DNA from: Mesorhizobium erdmanii USDA 3471
GTDB taxonomy: Bacteria; Pseudomonadota; Alphaproteobacteria; Rhizobiales; Rhizobiaceae
Length of the DNA: 64,000 nucleotides
NCBI RefSeq assembly: GCF_000472705.1
Contig: NZ_AXAE01000030.1
Location: 16,653 to 80,652, forward strand
Direction: 5' to 3'
In this document: positions 25,455-36,472 of the stretch, one piece after another
Position numbering within the stretch: the stretch's first letter is position 1
How the letters are laid out: the number at the start of each line of letters is the position of its first letter
Program-made: the position numbers and the translations under genes
The notes under the pieces: generated by a model
Told to the model about the DNA's origin: nothing
What the model saw: only the letters and a program-made list of their open reading frames with translations
Databases searched by the model: none

Positions 25455-27992
25455 ATGGTCGACAGGGACAACCGTGAAGACTGGAGGCGCGAGCGTTCCT
25501 TGCTGGCGCTCGGCCAGGCCATGCGCGGTGAGGATGACGCATCCTTGGTCTCCATAGGGGATAGGGCAGATCCGTCATGGCGCGAAGATGCCGCCACACG
25601 CCATCGCCTTGCCCGTTCGCAGCGCGAGGCGCGGGCAAACCCGGCGCCATCCGCCGCAGCCGGAGCAGGGCGCTCCCCGCCAGAGCCGGAAGCCGCAGCA
25701 AGGGACGAAGTCTGGCGCTCGCAGGAGGAGGACGATACCGGCGATCTGCCGCCGGCCATAACGTCCCCGAGGCAGTCCCCGGAGGAGCTTCCCGGCAATG
25801 CGCGCTTTCACGACGCATCCGGATCCCGCCAGCAGGACGAAGCATCCTCTGGCGGTCGCGGCGACGACCAGCAGTGGAAGCCATTGATCGATCCGATGCA
25901 GGTGGTGCGCGGCATTGCCAGGTCGAAACTGCTGATTATCACAACCACGCTGATCGGCGCCGGGCTTGGCATCGCGATCGCGCTGTCGACACCGAAGAAA
26001 TATGAAGCCACCGCTGAACTGATCGTCGATCCGCGCGACCTCAAGCTCACCGACCGTGACCTCACGCAGAATGTCGTCGCTTCCGATGCAACGCTGGCCA
26101 TCGTCGAAAACCAGGTTCGGGTGCTGACCTCGGGCACGGTTTTGAACAAGGTCGTCGACAAGCTCAATTTGACCAACGATCCTGAGTTCAATGGCCAGGG
26201 ATCCGGCGGCCTCGGCATCAGGTCGCTCATTCGCTCGCTGCTTCCGCACCAGGATGGCCCAGGCGGTGCCGACGGGGTGCGCAGGCGCGCGCTCGCCGTG
26301 GGCAATCTGGCCGAAAGCCTCTCGGTCGAACGTGGCGGCAAGACCTTCGTCATCACCGTCAGCGCGATCACGCAGAACGGCGAGAAATCGGCCCTCATCG
26401 CCAATACGATGACGGATGTGTTTCTGCAGACCTTTGGTCAGATCCAGTCCGACACGGCCGGCCGTGCGACCGACGAACTGACCGCGAGGCTCGATGAACT
26501 GCGCAAGGGCGTCGAGACGGCCGAACGCAAGGTCGAGGATTTCAGGGCTTCGCATGACCTCGTTGACGCGCAGGGCCATCTGATCAGCGACGACGAGATG
26601 CTGAAGCTCAACGAACAGCTCTCGGTTGCCCGCGCCCGCACGCTGGAACTCAATGCAAGGGCGGCTTCGGCGCGTTCAATCGACGTCAATTCGGTTCTCT
26701 CTGGCACCTTGCCGGAAGAGATCAACTCCAACACGATGAGCGATCTGCGTTCGCAATATGCGACGCTCAAGCAGGAGGCCGACCGCGCCGCCATCCGGCT
26801 TGGGCCGCGCCATCCCGAACTCCAGGCGCTCAACGCGCAGATCGCCGGCGCGCGCGACCGCATCGCTGGTGAGTTGCGCCGCATCGCCTCCTCGCTGCAG
26901 GTCGACCTGAAACGCGCCGTCCAGCTCGAACAGGATCTCTCCTCCCGCCTTGCGCAGCTCAAGGTGCGCAGCGGCGACGTCAACAACGATCTGGTGTCGA
27001 TGCGCGAACTGGAGCGCGAGGCCGCCGCCAAGCGCTCTGTCTATGAACAGTTCCTGCTGCGCGCCAAGGAGACCGGCGAGCAGAAGGACATCAACACCGC
27101 AAATATGAATGTCATCTCCAAGGCCTTCGCGCCGCTCGAGGCGAAGGGTCCGTCGCGGGCCTTGATGGCGCTTGCCGGCCTGCTGCTGGGGTTTGCTTCC
27201 GGTGTCGGCCTTGGCGCCATGCGCGGCGCCTATGAAAGCCTGCGTGAGACCGCGACATCGCGCTCGCGCCGCGACCGCAAGGCGCCCGTCGAAGAGCGGG
27301 CATTCCGGGCCGCGCCGCCACCCGCGCCGCCGATGCCGGCAGCGCCGATACCGCCGGCGGCACCCCCGCCGCCCGCACCGCCAGCGCCACCGGCACAGGC
27401 CGAGGCGGCTCCGGTCGAACGGCTCGGGCGTATCGCCGCGCTCATGGCAAAGCTGCGCGATGCCGTGTCCCGTAAGCCCTCCGCAGAGGCGAATGATGCC
27501 AGCGAGTTCGCCGCCTTTGGTGCGGCGGATGCTGCCATGCCTTCCGGCTTTCAGAACCCGGATTCCGCTTTCATGCCTCGGTCGTCGGACTATGCGCGGC
27601 CGCTTTTCCCGCCAGGCTTCGATGCCGCCTATTCCCAGCCGATGGGGCCGCCCTCTCGGTCGCCCTTGATGCCGCCGCTGCCGATCTATCCGGCGCCGCC
27701 CTATACGCCCGAGCAGACAGGCTATCCGCAGGTGCAGCCGTGGCAGGCGCAGCCGCCGGCAGACAGCCCTTACGCCCAGGGCATGGCGCCCCATGCCGGG
27801 CCTACGCCATATCCGCCGCAGTCTGCTCCGCCGCAGCCGCCGGCCTATCCGGCGCAGCCCCAGGTGGAGCCTTCGCAGGCCGGGGAAAGCGCCGAACAGG
27901 CGCCGATCGAGGAAATCCGCGCCAGCCTGCGCGAATTTCGCGAGGCGGTCCGCGAACTCACCGAGAGCCGCGCCCGCCGCCGCTATTTCTGA
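25455..27992 (+). CDS. Wzz/GumC-type chain-length protein with long Pro-rich tail
   Basis: The 845-residue protein has a polar, disordered N-terminal region (about 1-145) and a first membrane helix with the Wzz domain (GIARSKLLIITTTLIGAGLG, then ALSTPKKYEATAELIVDPRD). Long periplasmic coiled coils span about 330-540, and a second helix lies near 570-595 (LMALAGLLLGFASGVGLGAM). The BY-kinase domain of ExoP is absent. Instead there is a roughly 240-residue Pro/Ala-rich cytoplasmic tail closing with a short charged helix (EEIRASLREFREAVRELTES). It probably sets polysaccharide chain length together with the wzy and wzx products. Confidence 0.88.
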   Translation: MVDRDNREDWRRERSLLALGQAMRGEDDASLVSIGDRADPSWREDAATRHRLARSQREARANPAPSAAAGAGRSPPEPEAAARDEVWRSQEEDDTGDLPPAITSPRQSPEELPGNARFHDASGSRQQDEASSGGRGDDQQWKPLIDPMQVVRGIARSKLLIITTTLIGAGLGIAIALSTPKKYEATAELIVDPRDLKLTDRDLTQNVVASDATLAIVENQVRVLTSGTVLNKVVDKLNLTNDPEFNGQGSGGLGIRSLIRSLLPHQDGPGGADGVRRRALAVGNLAESLSVERGGKTFVITVSAITQNGEKSALIANTMTDVFLQTFGQIQSDTAGRATDELTARLDELRKGVETAERKVEDFRASHDLVDAQGHLISDDEMLKLNEQLSVARARTLELNARAASARSIDVNSVLSGTLPEEINSNTMSDLRSQYATLKQEADRAAIRLGPRHPELQALNAQIAGARDRIAGELRRIASSLQVDLKRAVQLEQDLSSRLAQLKVRSGDVNNDLVSMRELEREAAAKRSVYEQFLLRAKETGEQKDINTANMNVISKAFAPLEAKGPSRALMALAGLLLGFASGVGLGAMRGAYESLRETATSRSRRDRKAPVEERAFRAAPPPAPPMPAAPIPPAAPPPPAPPAPPAQAEAAPVERLGRIAALMAKLRDAVSRKPSAEANDASEFAAFGAADAAMPSGFQNPDSAFMPRSSDYARPLFPPGFDAAYSQPMGPPSRSPLMPPLPIYPAPPYTPEQTGYPQVQPWQAQPPADSPYAQGMAPHAGPTPYPPQSAPPQPPAYPAQPQVEPSQAGESAEQAPIEEIRASLREFREAVRELTESRARRRYF

Positions 27993-28174
27993 GCCACCGA
28001 ATACGTTGCCGAGGCAGAACAAAACCAACCCGGTTTCGTGTAAACGGCATCGGACGGCGTTTTGGCAGGATTGCGTGGCCGAATTTTCGTGACAATGCCG
28101 CGCTGCATCTTGCCGGCGCCGCGGCATTCTGTTCCCGAAAGCGACGTTGGGCGAAACAGTGTTGAGGATGGTTC

Positions 28175-29074
28175 ATGGCCGAAGTGATTGACGGAAAGAG
28201 CGTTGCCGAGGATGTGGTGCGGACGGTCAAGGCGCTGACATCAGAGCTGGTCGCCACCGGCAAGGCGAAGCCCGGTCTGGCCGTGGTCATCGTCGGCGAG
28301 GATCCGGCGAGCCAGGTCTACGTCGCTTCCAAGTCGCGTACCGCCAAGGAATGCGGCTTTCATTCCCTTCAGCACACGCTGCCGGCCGAGACCTCCGAGG
28401 AGGCGCTGCTCAAGATCATCGGCGACCTCAACGCCGATCCGGCCATCAACGGCATTCTGGTGCAGTTGCCGCTTCCCGCCCATATCGATGCCGGTAAGAT
28501 CATCCAGACGATCGCGCCCGAGAAGGATGTCGACGGCTTCCATTTCATCAATGTCGGCAAGCTCGGCACAGGCGAGCTGGAGACGGCGTTCGTTCCCTGC
28601 ACCCCCGCCGGCTCGATGCTGCTGATCGAGCGCGTGCGCGGCAAGGACCTGTCCGGCCTCAATGCCGTCGTCGTCGGCCGGTCCAACATCGTCGGCAAGC
28701 CGATGGCCAACCTGCTGCTTGCCGCCAACTGCACCGTCACCATCGCCCACAGCCGCACCAAGGATCTGCCGGCGCTTGCCCGCACCGCCGACATCCTTGT
28801 CGCCGCCGTCGGCCGGCCGGAAATGATCAAAGGCGATTGGGTAAAGCCCGGCGCCACCGTCATCGATGTCGGCATCAACCGCATTCCCGCACCCGAGAAG
28901 AGCGAGGGCAAGTCGCGCCTCGTCGGTGACGTCGCCTATGCCGAGGCGGCCAGGCAAGCCGGCGCCATCACGCCGGTGCCCGGCGGTGTCGGGCCGATGA
29001 CCATTGCCATGCTGATGGCCAATACGTTAGCTTCCGCCTACCTAGCGGCCGGATTGAAGCGGCCCTCCTTCTGA
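28175..29074 (+). CDS. folD: FolD, methylene-tetrahydrofolate dehydrogenase/cyclohydrolase
   Basis: FolD interconverts 5,10-methylene- and 10-formyl-tetrahydrofolate in one-carbon metabolism. The 299-residue cytoplasmic enzyme has the active-site region VYVASKSRTAKECGF (Lys of the family), the GILVQLPLPAHID signature, the NAD(P) motif VVVGRSNIVGKPMANLL and the closing PVPGGVGPMTIAMLMANT. All are intact. TTGAGGA lies before the ATG. The downstream regulator gene starts seven bases after its stop. Confidence 0.96.
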   Translation: MAEVIDGKSVAEDVVRTVKALTSELVATGKAKPGLAVVIVGEDPASQVYVASKSRTAKECGFHSLQHTLPAETSEEALLKIIGDLNADPAINGILVQLPLPAHIDAGKIIQTIAPEKDVDGFHFINVGKLGTGELETAFVPCTPAGSMLLIERVRGKDLSGLNAVVVGRSNIVGKPMANLLLAANCTVTIAHSRTKDLPALARTADILVAAVGRPEMIKGDWVKPGATVIDVGINRIPAPEKSEGKSRLVGDVAYAEAARQAGAITPVPGGVGPMTIAMLMANTLASAYLAAGLKRPSF

Positions 29075-29081
29075 GCCCGGG

Positions 29082-30101
29082 TTGACCCTGAAAGCGCCAG
29101 TTTTGCCGAACCCCACCATTTCCCCGGAACGGCCGGTCACGAATGATCCCGTTCAAGGTGGCCGGCAGTTCGCCTTCCTGCTGGTCGACAAGTTTTCCAT
29201 GTTCTCGCTGGCCGCGGCGATCGACACGTTCCGTTCGGCCAACCGTCTGCTCGGCCGCGATTTCTATGGCTGGACCACGGTGTCGGCCGACGGCGACCCG
29301 GTCATGGCGTCCAATGGCCTGCCGCTCAAGATCGATTACAGCGTCGCCGACATGCCGCCCGTCGACATCCTTTTCGTCTCGGTCGGCTTGACGACGGAAT
29401 TTCCCGGCAAGAGCAAGGTTCTGGCGGCCTTGCGCAGCTGGGGCCGGCGCGGCAACGCGCTCGGCGCGCTGTCGGTCGGGTCCTACCTGCTGGCCGAGGC
29501 CGGCCAGCTCGACGGTTACCGCTGCACCATCCATTGGGAAAACCGTGCCGGCTTCATGGAGCGCTTTCCCGACATCAACTGCACCGGCAATGTCTTCGAG
29601 ATCGACCGCAAGCGCTACACCTGTGCTGGCGGCACCACCTCGATCGATCTGATGCTGGAGATCGTGCGCGGTGATTTCGGCTCGAACCTCGCCAATGGCG
29701 TAGCCAACCAGTTCCAGCACGAGCGCATCCGCTCGGCCGGCGACCGCCAGCGCGTCGGGCCGGAACGCGACCTGACCGGCAAGTCGGAGAAGCTGAGGCG
29801 CATTGTCGAACTGATGGCCGACCATCTCGACGAGCCGCTCTCGGCGGTGCAGCTCGCCAAATCGGCCGGTCTTTCGGTGCGTCAGGTGGAGCGCCTGTTC
29901 CTGCGCCACCTCAATGTCACGCCCGGCCGCTATTACATGCGGTTGCGGCTGGAGCGGGCGCGCGAATTGCTGCGCCAGACCAACATGCCGATCCTCGACG
30001 TGGCGATAGCCACCGGTTTCACCTCGCATTCCTATTTCGCCCAGAGCTACCGGCTGCAGTTTGGCCGTCCGCCTTCCGAAGAGCGTCGCACTACCTACTA
30101 A
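29082..30101 (+). CDS. GlxA-family AraC-type transcriptional regulator
   Basis: The 339-residue protein has an N-terminal DJ-1/PfpI-like domain (about 25-200, QFAFLLVDKFSMFSLAAAID) and a C-terminal AraC helix-turn-helix pair (about 235-330, SAVQLAKSAGLSVRQVERLF; VAIATGFTSHSYFAQSYRLQ). The arrangement is that of GbdR/CdhR-like activators of quaternary-amine or amino-acid catabolism. The ligand is unknown here. The only reasonable start is TTG 29082, seven bases after folD, with a weak ribosome site. It is probably co-transcribed with folD, although no function links them. Confidence 0.85.
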   Translation: MTLKAPVLPNPTISPERPVTNDPVQGGRQFAFLLVDKFSMFSLAAAIDTFRSANRLLGRDFYGWTTVSADGDPVMASNGLPLKIDYSVADMPPVDILFVSVGLTTEFPGKSKVLAALRSWGRRGNALGALSVGSYLLAEAGQLDGYRCTIHWENRAGFMERFPDINCTGNVFEIDRKRYTCAGGTTSIDLMLEIVRGDFGSNLANGVANQFQHERIRSAGDRQRVGPERDLTGKSEKLRRIVELMADHLDEPLSAVQLAKSAGLSVRQVERLFLRHLNVTPGRYYMRLRLERARELLRQTNMPILDVAIATGFTSHSYFAQSYRLQFGRPPSEERRTTY

Positions 30102-30302
30102 GCCGCCTGGAAGGCAATCCGCCCTCGCCACCTTTTCGCCGGGTTGAAAACCGCGTACCTCGAAGAAGCGATGCCGCGCAACGAGGACGATATCCCGGGC
30201 ATCCGCATCGAGCCTCCGTTCAAGGGCCTGTGGTCCGATGCTCGATATCAAGCCATTGTCGAGCACGAAGGCTTCAGGCCGGCTCCGCCAGTGCGCGCCT
30301 GA
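30102..30302 (+). pseudogene. C-terminal remnant of a lost protein, TPR-type ending
   Basis: In the same frame as the preceding regulator, directly after its stop, an open stretch ends with AMPRNEDDIPGIRIEPPF and LWSDARYQAIVEHEGF before a stop at 30300-30302. The P-F-x-x-L-x-x-D-x-R-Y pattern resembles the C-terminal ends of TPR-containing adenylate cyclase or CadC-like proteins. No start or upstream domain remains, so I read it as a gene tail left by a deletion. A 43-residue ORF from ATG 30171 is an alternative. Confidence is low. Confidence 0.35.
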
Positions 30303-30389
30303 GCGGCAAGGCCCCCGTCCGGCCTTGTGTCCAGGGGCGCGCTCAAATAGCTTTGGGCCGCAGGCGGGGCGGCTACTCAGGAGATTTTG

Positions 30390-32054
30390 ATGGTGGGATT
30401 GTCACGGAGCATCGCTGCGGCGATCCTCCTTTTGTCGATGACGACGTTCGGCTTTGCCGCAAACAGGGTCATCATCATTCTCGATGCTTCCGGCTCGATG
30501 TGGGCGCAGATCGACGGCAAGCCCAAGCTCGAAATCGCCAGGGAATCACTGAGGACAGTGCTTCAATCGGTTCCAGCCGACGACGAGATCGGCTTCATGG
30601 CCTACGGCCATCGCCAAAAGGGAAGTTGCGACGACATCCAGCTGATCGTTCCACCCCAGGCGGGCTCGGCGAGTGCCATCACGGACGCAGCCGACAGTCT
30701 GAAGTTCCTCGGCAAGACGCCGCTGACGGCAGCCGTCAAGCAGGCCGCGGAGGCGCTAAGATACACCGAGGACAAGGCAACCGTCGTCCTCATCACCGAT
30801 GGCCTTGAAACCTGCGGCGGCGATCCCTGTGCGCTGGGCAAGGAACTCAAGGCATCCGGCGTCGACTTCACCGCCGACGTGGTCGGCTTCGGCCTGACCG
30901 CCGACGAGGGCAAACAGATCGCCTGCCTGGCCGAAAACACCGGTGGCAAGTACATCCAGGCATCGGACGAGAAGGCGCTGCAGGAAGCGCTGGTCGAAAC
31001 CGTCGCCGCACCGGCGCCGGCACCCGCGCCTGAACCGGCTCCTGCTCCCGCTCCTGCCCCCGAGCCCGCCAAGCCGGAATTCAATTTCATGCCTACGGCG
31101 GTGCTTGCCGATGGCGGTGATCCGGTCACCGACGGCAATGCCTGGGAAGTCTACAAGGCAAAATCCGACGGCACGCGTGGCGACAACGTCACCACCGAAT
31201 ATGGCGCCTACAAAGCCAATCTGGAACCGGGCGATTACGTCATCGTCGCGCGCGACGGCGAGGCCAAGGTGGAGCAGAAGGTCAAGATCGAGGCAGGCCA
31301 GGTCGCCAAGCCGCTCTTCACCTTGAATGCCGGCACGCTCATCATTCATCCGCGACCAAGCGCGGGGGCGGATGTTGTCGATGGCGCGGCCGTCGTGATC
31401 GACTACCCAGGTGCCGATAATCCCGCGACCTACTATGGGACCACCAAGATCGTGTTGCCGGCCGGCGACGAGAAAGTGACGGTCACGATCGGCCAGGGCG
31501 TGGCTTGCGAGACCATACCGCTCGCTGCCGGCAAGACAGTCGAAAAGGACATCATCGCCGGCGTCGGACATGTCGTTGCCAACGCCTATTATACAGCCGG
31601 CGGCGACAAGGCCGACGGTTCGGGCATTGGCTTCAGGGTCGTGAAGGCGAAAATGAAGATCGACGGAACCCGGGACGAGGTGACCTATGCCTATGGTCCC
31701 GACAGTAAGTTCGATCTGCCCCCTGGTGACTATGTGTTGATTGCGACGGTCGATCTTGCCGTCGTCGAGCAGCCGTTCAACGTCAAGGTCGGCGAATTTC
31801 AGGATGTGAAGGTCGCCATGAATGCCGGCGTGCTGGCGATCACCGCGCCCGGAGCCTCGAAGATTGAGATTTTCGAAACCAAGAAGGACATCAACGGCAA
31901 CCGCAAGTCGCTTGGCTACGCATACGACCAGAAGTATCAGGCGGCGATACCAGCGGGTGACTACGCCGTCGTCTCGGAGAAATCGGACAACAGCTCGAAG
32001 GAAGGCACTGTGACGGTCAAGGCCGGCGAGCGGGCTGAACTGACGGTGCAATAG
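30390..32054 (+). CDS. Secreted von Willebrand factor A domain protein with repeated C-terminal modules
   Basis: The 554-residue protein has a signal peptide (cleaved near FGFAAN) and a VWA domain with the MIDAS motif DASGSM (Asp32) and the later TPLTAAV and LITDGLETCGGDP. The VWA part ends in a Pro/Ala linker (about 205-225). The remainder holds three or four related beta-type modules recognisable by PGDYVIVARDG, PAGDEKVTVTIG, PPGDYVLIATVD and PAGDYAVVSEKSD. It probably acts in the periplasm or outside as a metal-dependent binding protein. The partner is unknown. ATG 30390 follows AGGAG. A clear terminator follows the gene. Confidence 0.88.
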   Translation: MVGLSRSIAAAILLLSMTTFGFAANRVIIILDASGSMWAQIDGKPKLEIARESLRTVLQSVPADDEIGFMAYGHRQKGSCDDIQLIVPPQAGSASAITDAADSLKFLGKTPLTAAVKQAAEALRYTEDKATVVLITDGLETCGGDPCALGKELKASGVDFTADVVGFGLTADEGKQIACLAENTGGKYIQASDEKALQEALVETVAAPAPAPAPEPAPAPAPAPEPAKPEFNFMPTAVLADGGDPVTDGNAWEVYKAKSDGTRGDNVTTEYGAYKANLEPGDYVIVARDGEAKVEQKVKIEAGQVAKPLFTLNAGTLIIHPRPSAGADVVDGAAVVIDYPGADNPATYYGTTKIVLPAGDEKVTVTIGQGVACETIPLAAGKTVEKDIIAGVGHVVANAYYTAGGDKADGSGIGFRVVKAKMKIDGTRDEVTYAYGPDSKFDLPPGDYVLIATVDLAVVEQPFNVKVGEFQDVKVAMNAGVLAITAPGASKIEIFETKKDINGNRKSLGYAYDQKYQAAIPAGDYAVVSEKSDNSSKEGTVTVKAGERAELTVQ

Positions 32055-32072
32055 GATCGCGTGGATAACGTA

Positions 32073-32100
32073 AAAGGGCGGCCCCGAGCCGCCCTTTTTT
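32073..32100. terminator. Rho-independent terminator between the VWA gene and edd
   Basis: A perfect 10-bp stem AAAGGGCGGC/GCCGCCCTTT with a 5-base loop is followed by a run of six T. An A-run on the other side makes it usable by both converging genes. Confidence 0.9.
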
Positions 32101-32119
32101 ATGAATGAGACGGATCACG

Positions 32120-33943
<1,824 letters not shown>

Positions 33944-34013
33944 GGCGGTCGGTCCTTTCAGGCGAGGTCCCGGAAACATCCTCCCGCCGTTGCCGGGACC
34001 ACTAAACGAAAAA

Positions 34014-34730
34014 TCAGGGCGCCCAGAAAACCTCTACGGGCCTGGGCGCGGCGTCGAGCACGGCGCGGATCGGCTTTCGCGGCCCGGGCGCGACCGCGCC
34101 GTCGAAGGCGGTGCGCTTGTCCTCACCCTCTATGTGTAGTGCGATGAAGCCGGCCTCGATGATCCGCGCCAGCGTCAAGGTCAGCCGTGGTTCGCCCGCG
34201 CTGGCCGCATGAACCGGCAGGATGATCCTGTCCGACGCCGGATCGAGCAGCTTTGCCAGATCGTCGGCATCGGGAAAGAAGGAGGCGGTGTGGCCGTCCG
34301 GCCCCATGCCGAGCACAACGACATCGAGCGGCCAGGGCAGGGACCGCAGTGCCGCGTCGTCGGATGCCGCCGCGTCCTCGATGCCGGATGCCTCATGGTA
34401 GAGGGGCACGAAGCGCGCCGCCTTGGCGGCGTTCTGCAACAGATTGGCAGCCACCAGCCCGGCATTGGAGCGCGGCGAGGAGGCCGGAACGAAACGCTCG
34501 TCGACCAGCGTCACGATCACCTTGTCCCAGGCGATCGGCAGCGTTGAGAGGGTGGCGAAGAACTTTGCCGGTGTCGTGCCGCCGGAGACGGCCAGCACGG
34601 CCATTCCGCGTTCGGCGACAGCCCTGGTCAGGTGGTCGGCGACGCGGCCGGCCAGCGCCGCGGCCAGTTGCGGACGGTCTGGGAAAGCGTTCCAGTTGTA
34701 GCTGGCGCTGTTCAATTGCTCTCGTGCCAT
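34014..34730 (-). CDS. pgl: Pgl, 6-phosphogluconolactonase (DevB type)
   Basis: Pgl hydrolyses 6-phosphogluconolactone. The 238-residue protein shows the family motifs LAVSGGTTPAKFFATLS, VTLVDERFVP and the GMGPDGHTASFFPDA signature with its catalytic-region histidine. It overlaps the end of zwf by 19 bases and is followed by edd, giving the usual order of the pathway. Confidence 0.95.
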   Translation of the reverse strand: MAREQLNSASYNWNAFPDRPQLAAALAGRVADHLTRAVAERGMAVLAVSGGTTPAKFFATLSTLPIAWDKVIVTLVDERFVPASSPRSNAGLVAANLLQNAAKAARFVPLYHEASGIEDAAASDDAALRSLPWPLDVVVLGMGPDGHTASFFPDADDLAKLLDPASDRIILPVHAASAGEPRLTLTLARIIEAGFIALHIEGEDKRTAFDGAVAPGPRKPIRAVLDAAPRPVEVFWAP

Positions 34731-36181
34731 GTCCGCCCGTCACGTTCGATCAGCGCTATCGAGGCCGACGGGCCCCATGTGCCTGCCGTATATCCCTGCG
34801 CTTCCTGCTTGGCGCCTTCCCAGGCATTCTGGATCGGGTCGATCCATTTCCAGGCCGCCTCAACTTCGTCGCGGCGCATGAACAGCGTCTGGTTGCCGCG
34901 GATTACATCCATGATCAGCCGTTCATAAGCGTCGGGGGCGCGGCCGTCGAAGGATTGCGCGAAGCTCATGTCGAGCGAGATCTGGCGCAGCCGCATGCCG
35001 CCCGGGCCCGGATCCTTGATCATGATGAACTGCTTGACGCCTTCGTCGGGCTGTAGCCGGATGACCAGCTGGTTGGCGAAGATCGGCCCGGCGCTGTCAC
35101 CGAAGATCGAATGCGGGATCGGCTTGAACTCGATGACGATTTCCGAAACCCGGGTCGCAAGCCGCTTGCCGGTCCTGAGATAGAACGGCACGCCCGCCCA
35201 CCGCCAGGTGCCGATCTCGGCCTTGATGGCGACGAAGGTCTCGGTGTTGCTGTCCTTGCCGAGCTCCTCGACATAGCCCTTCACCGGGCCGCCGGCGGAC
35301 GCGCCGGCGCGATACTGGCCGCGCACCGTGTGCTTCGGCGCCTCGTTGCCGTTGATGCGCTTCAGGGCCCTGAGCACCTTCAGCTTCTCGTCGCGCACCG
35401 CGTCGGCGTCCATCGACGACGGCGCCTCCATGGCGACCAGGCAGAGCAATTGCAGCATGTGGTTCTGCACCATGTCGCGCAGTGCGCCGGCCTTGTCGTA
35501 ATAGGTGACACGGTCTTCCAGGCCGACGGTCTCGGCGACCGTGATCTGCACGTGGTCGATATGGGCGGAATTCCACAGCGGCTCGTAAAGTGCATTGGCA
35601 AAGCGCAGCGCCATCAGGTTCTGCACCGTCTCCTTGCCGAGATAGTGGTCGATGCGGAAAATCTGGCTTTCATGGAAGTCGTCGCCGACCAGGTCGTTGA
35701 GCGCCTGCGCCGAGGCAAGGTCGCGGCCTATCGGCTTCTCCAGCACGATACGCGAGTTCGGCGTGATCAGATTGTGCTCTTTGAGCTTGTGCGAGATATC
35801 ACCGAACAGCGCCGGCGCGACGGCCAGATAGAAGGCGCGGATGCTTTCACTCTCGCCGATCGCCTTTTTCAGCTTGTCGAAGCCGGCACCGGTTGTCGCG
35901 TCGGCCGAGATATAGGAAAGCCGCGCCAGGAAGGTCTTCAGTTCCTTGGCGTCGATGTCGGCCGGCTTGACGTGGTCGGAAATCGCCTGTTTGGCGAAGG
36001 CCTGGAATTCCTCGTCACTCATCTTCGAGCGCGACGTACCGATGATGCGCGTCGGCTCGGAGAATTGGTGGTCGCGCTGGCGATGGTACAGCGACGGCAG
36101 AAGCTTGCGTTCCGACAGGTCGCCGGTGCCGCCGAAAATGATGAAGTCGAAAGGATCGACGGGGATGATCTGGCTGGTCAT
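34712..36181 (-). CDS. zwf: Zwf, glucose-6-phosphate dehydrogenase
   Basis: Zwf oxidises glucose-6-phosphate and supplies NADPH. The 489-residue enzyme has the N-terminal nucleotide-binding motif IIFGGTGDLSERKLLPSLY and the active-site motif FRIDHYLGKETVQNLMALRF with the catalytic histidine. Length is typical. It leads the zwf-pgl-edd operon. Its upstream region (36182-36472) holds an AT-rich patch near 36228-36250 that is the likely promoter; no known regulator site was recognised. Confidence 0.96.
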   Translation of the reverse strand: MTSQIIPVDPFDFIIFGGTGDLSERKLLPSLYHRQRDHQFSEPTRIIGTSRSKMSDEEFQAFAKQAISDHVKPADIDAKELKTFLARLSYISADATTGAGFDKLKKAIGESESIRAFYLAVAPALFGDISHKLKEHNLITPNSRIVLEKPIGRDLASAQALNDLVGDDFHESQIFRIDHYLGKETVQNLMALRFANALYEPLWNSAHIDHVQITVAETVGLEDRVTYYDKAGALRDMVQNHMLQLLCLVAMEAPSSMDADAVRDEKLKVLRALKRINGNEAPKHTVRGQYRAGASAGGPVKGYVEELGKDSNTETFVAIKAEIGTWRWAGVPFYLRTGKRLATRVSEIVIEFKPIPHSIFGDSAGPIFANQLVIRLQPDEGVKQFIMIKDPGPGGMRLRQISLDMSFAQSFDGRAPDAYERLIMDVIRGNQTLFMRRDEVEAAWKWIDPIQNAWEGAKQEAQGYTAGTWGPSASIALIERDGRTWHESN

Positions 36182-36472
36182 GGTCTATCCGCTCTGACGC
36201 CGGTCGCGAGTACGCGGCTGATATATTCTAATCGATTTAAATTTTCCAGTGCCATGGTGTCACATCGAGGACCAATCGCTGGATATTGATTGGGCCCACC
36301 TGTGCGCTTGACACTGGCGCCAGCCGGAGGCTTGTCGATGAACGGAGACTCCGGAAGCTTTCGCAGTTGCAGCATAGAACGTGAATGTGACGAAAGCTAA
36401 GGGAGAAATGGCGCTGTCTGTCGCGACTGGGTCACGGCGGTCAGCCGACCTCTTGGTTGCGGGAAGATATCG

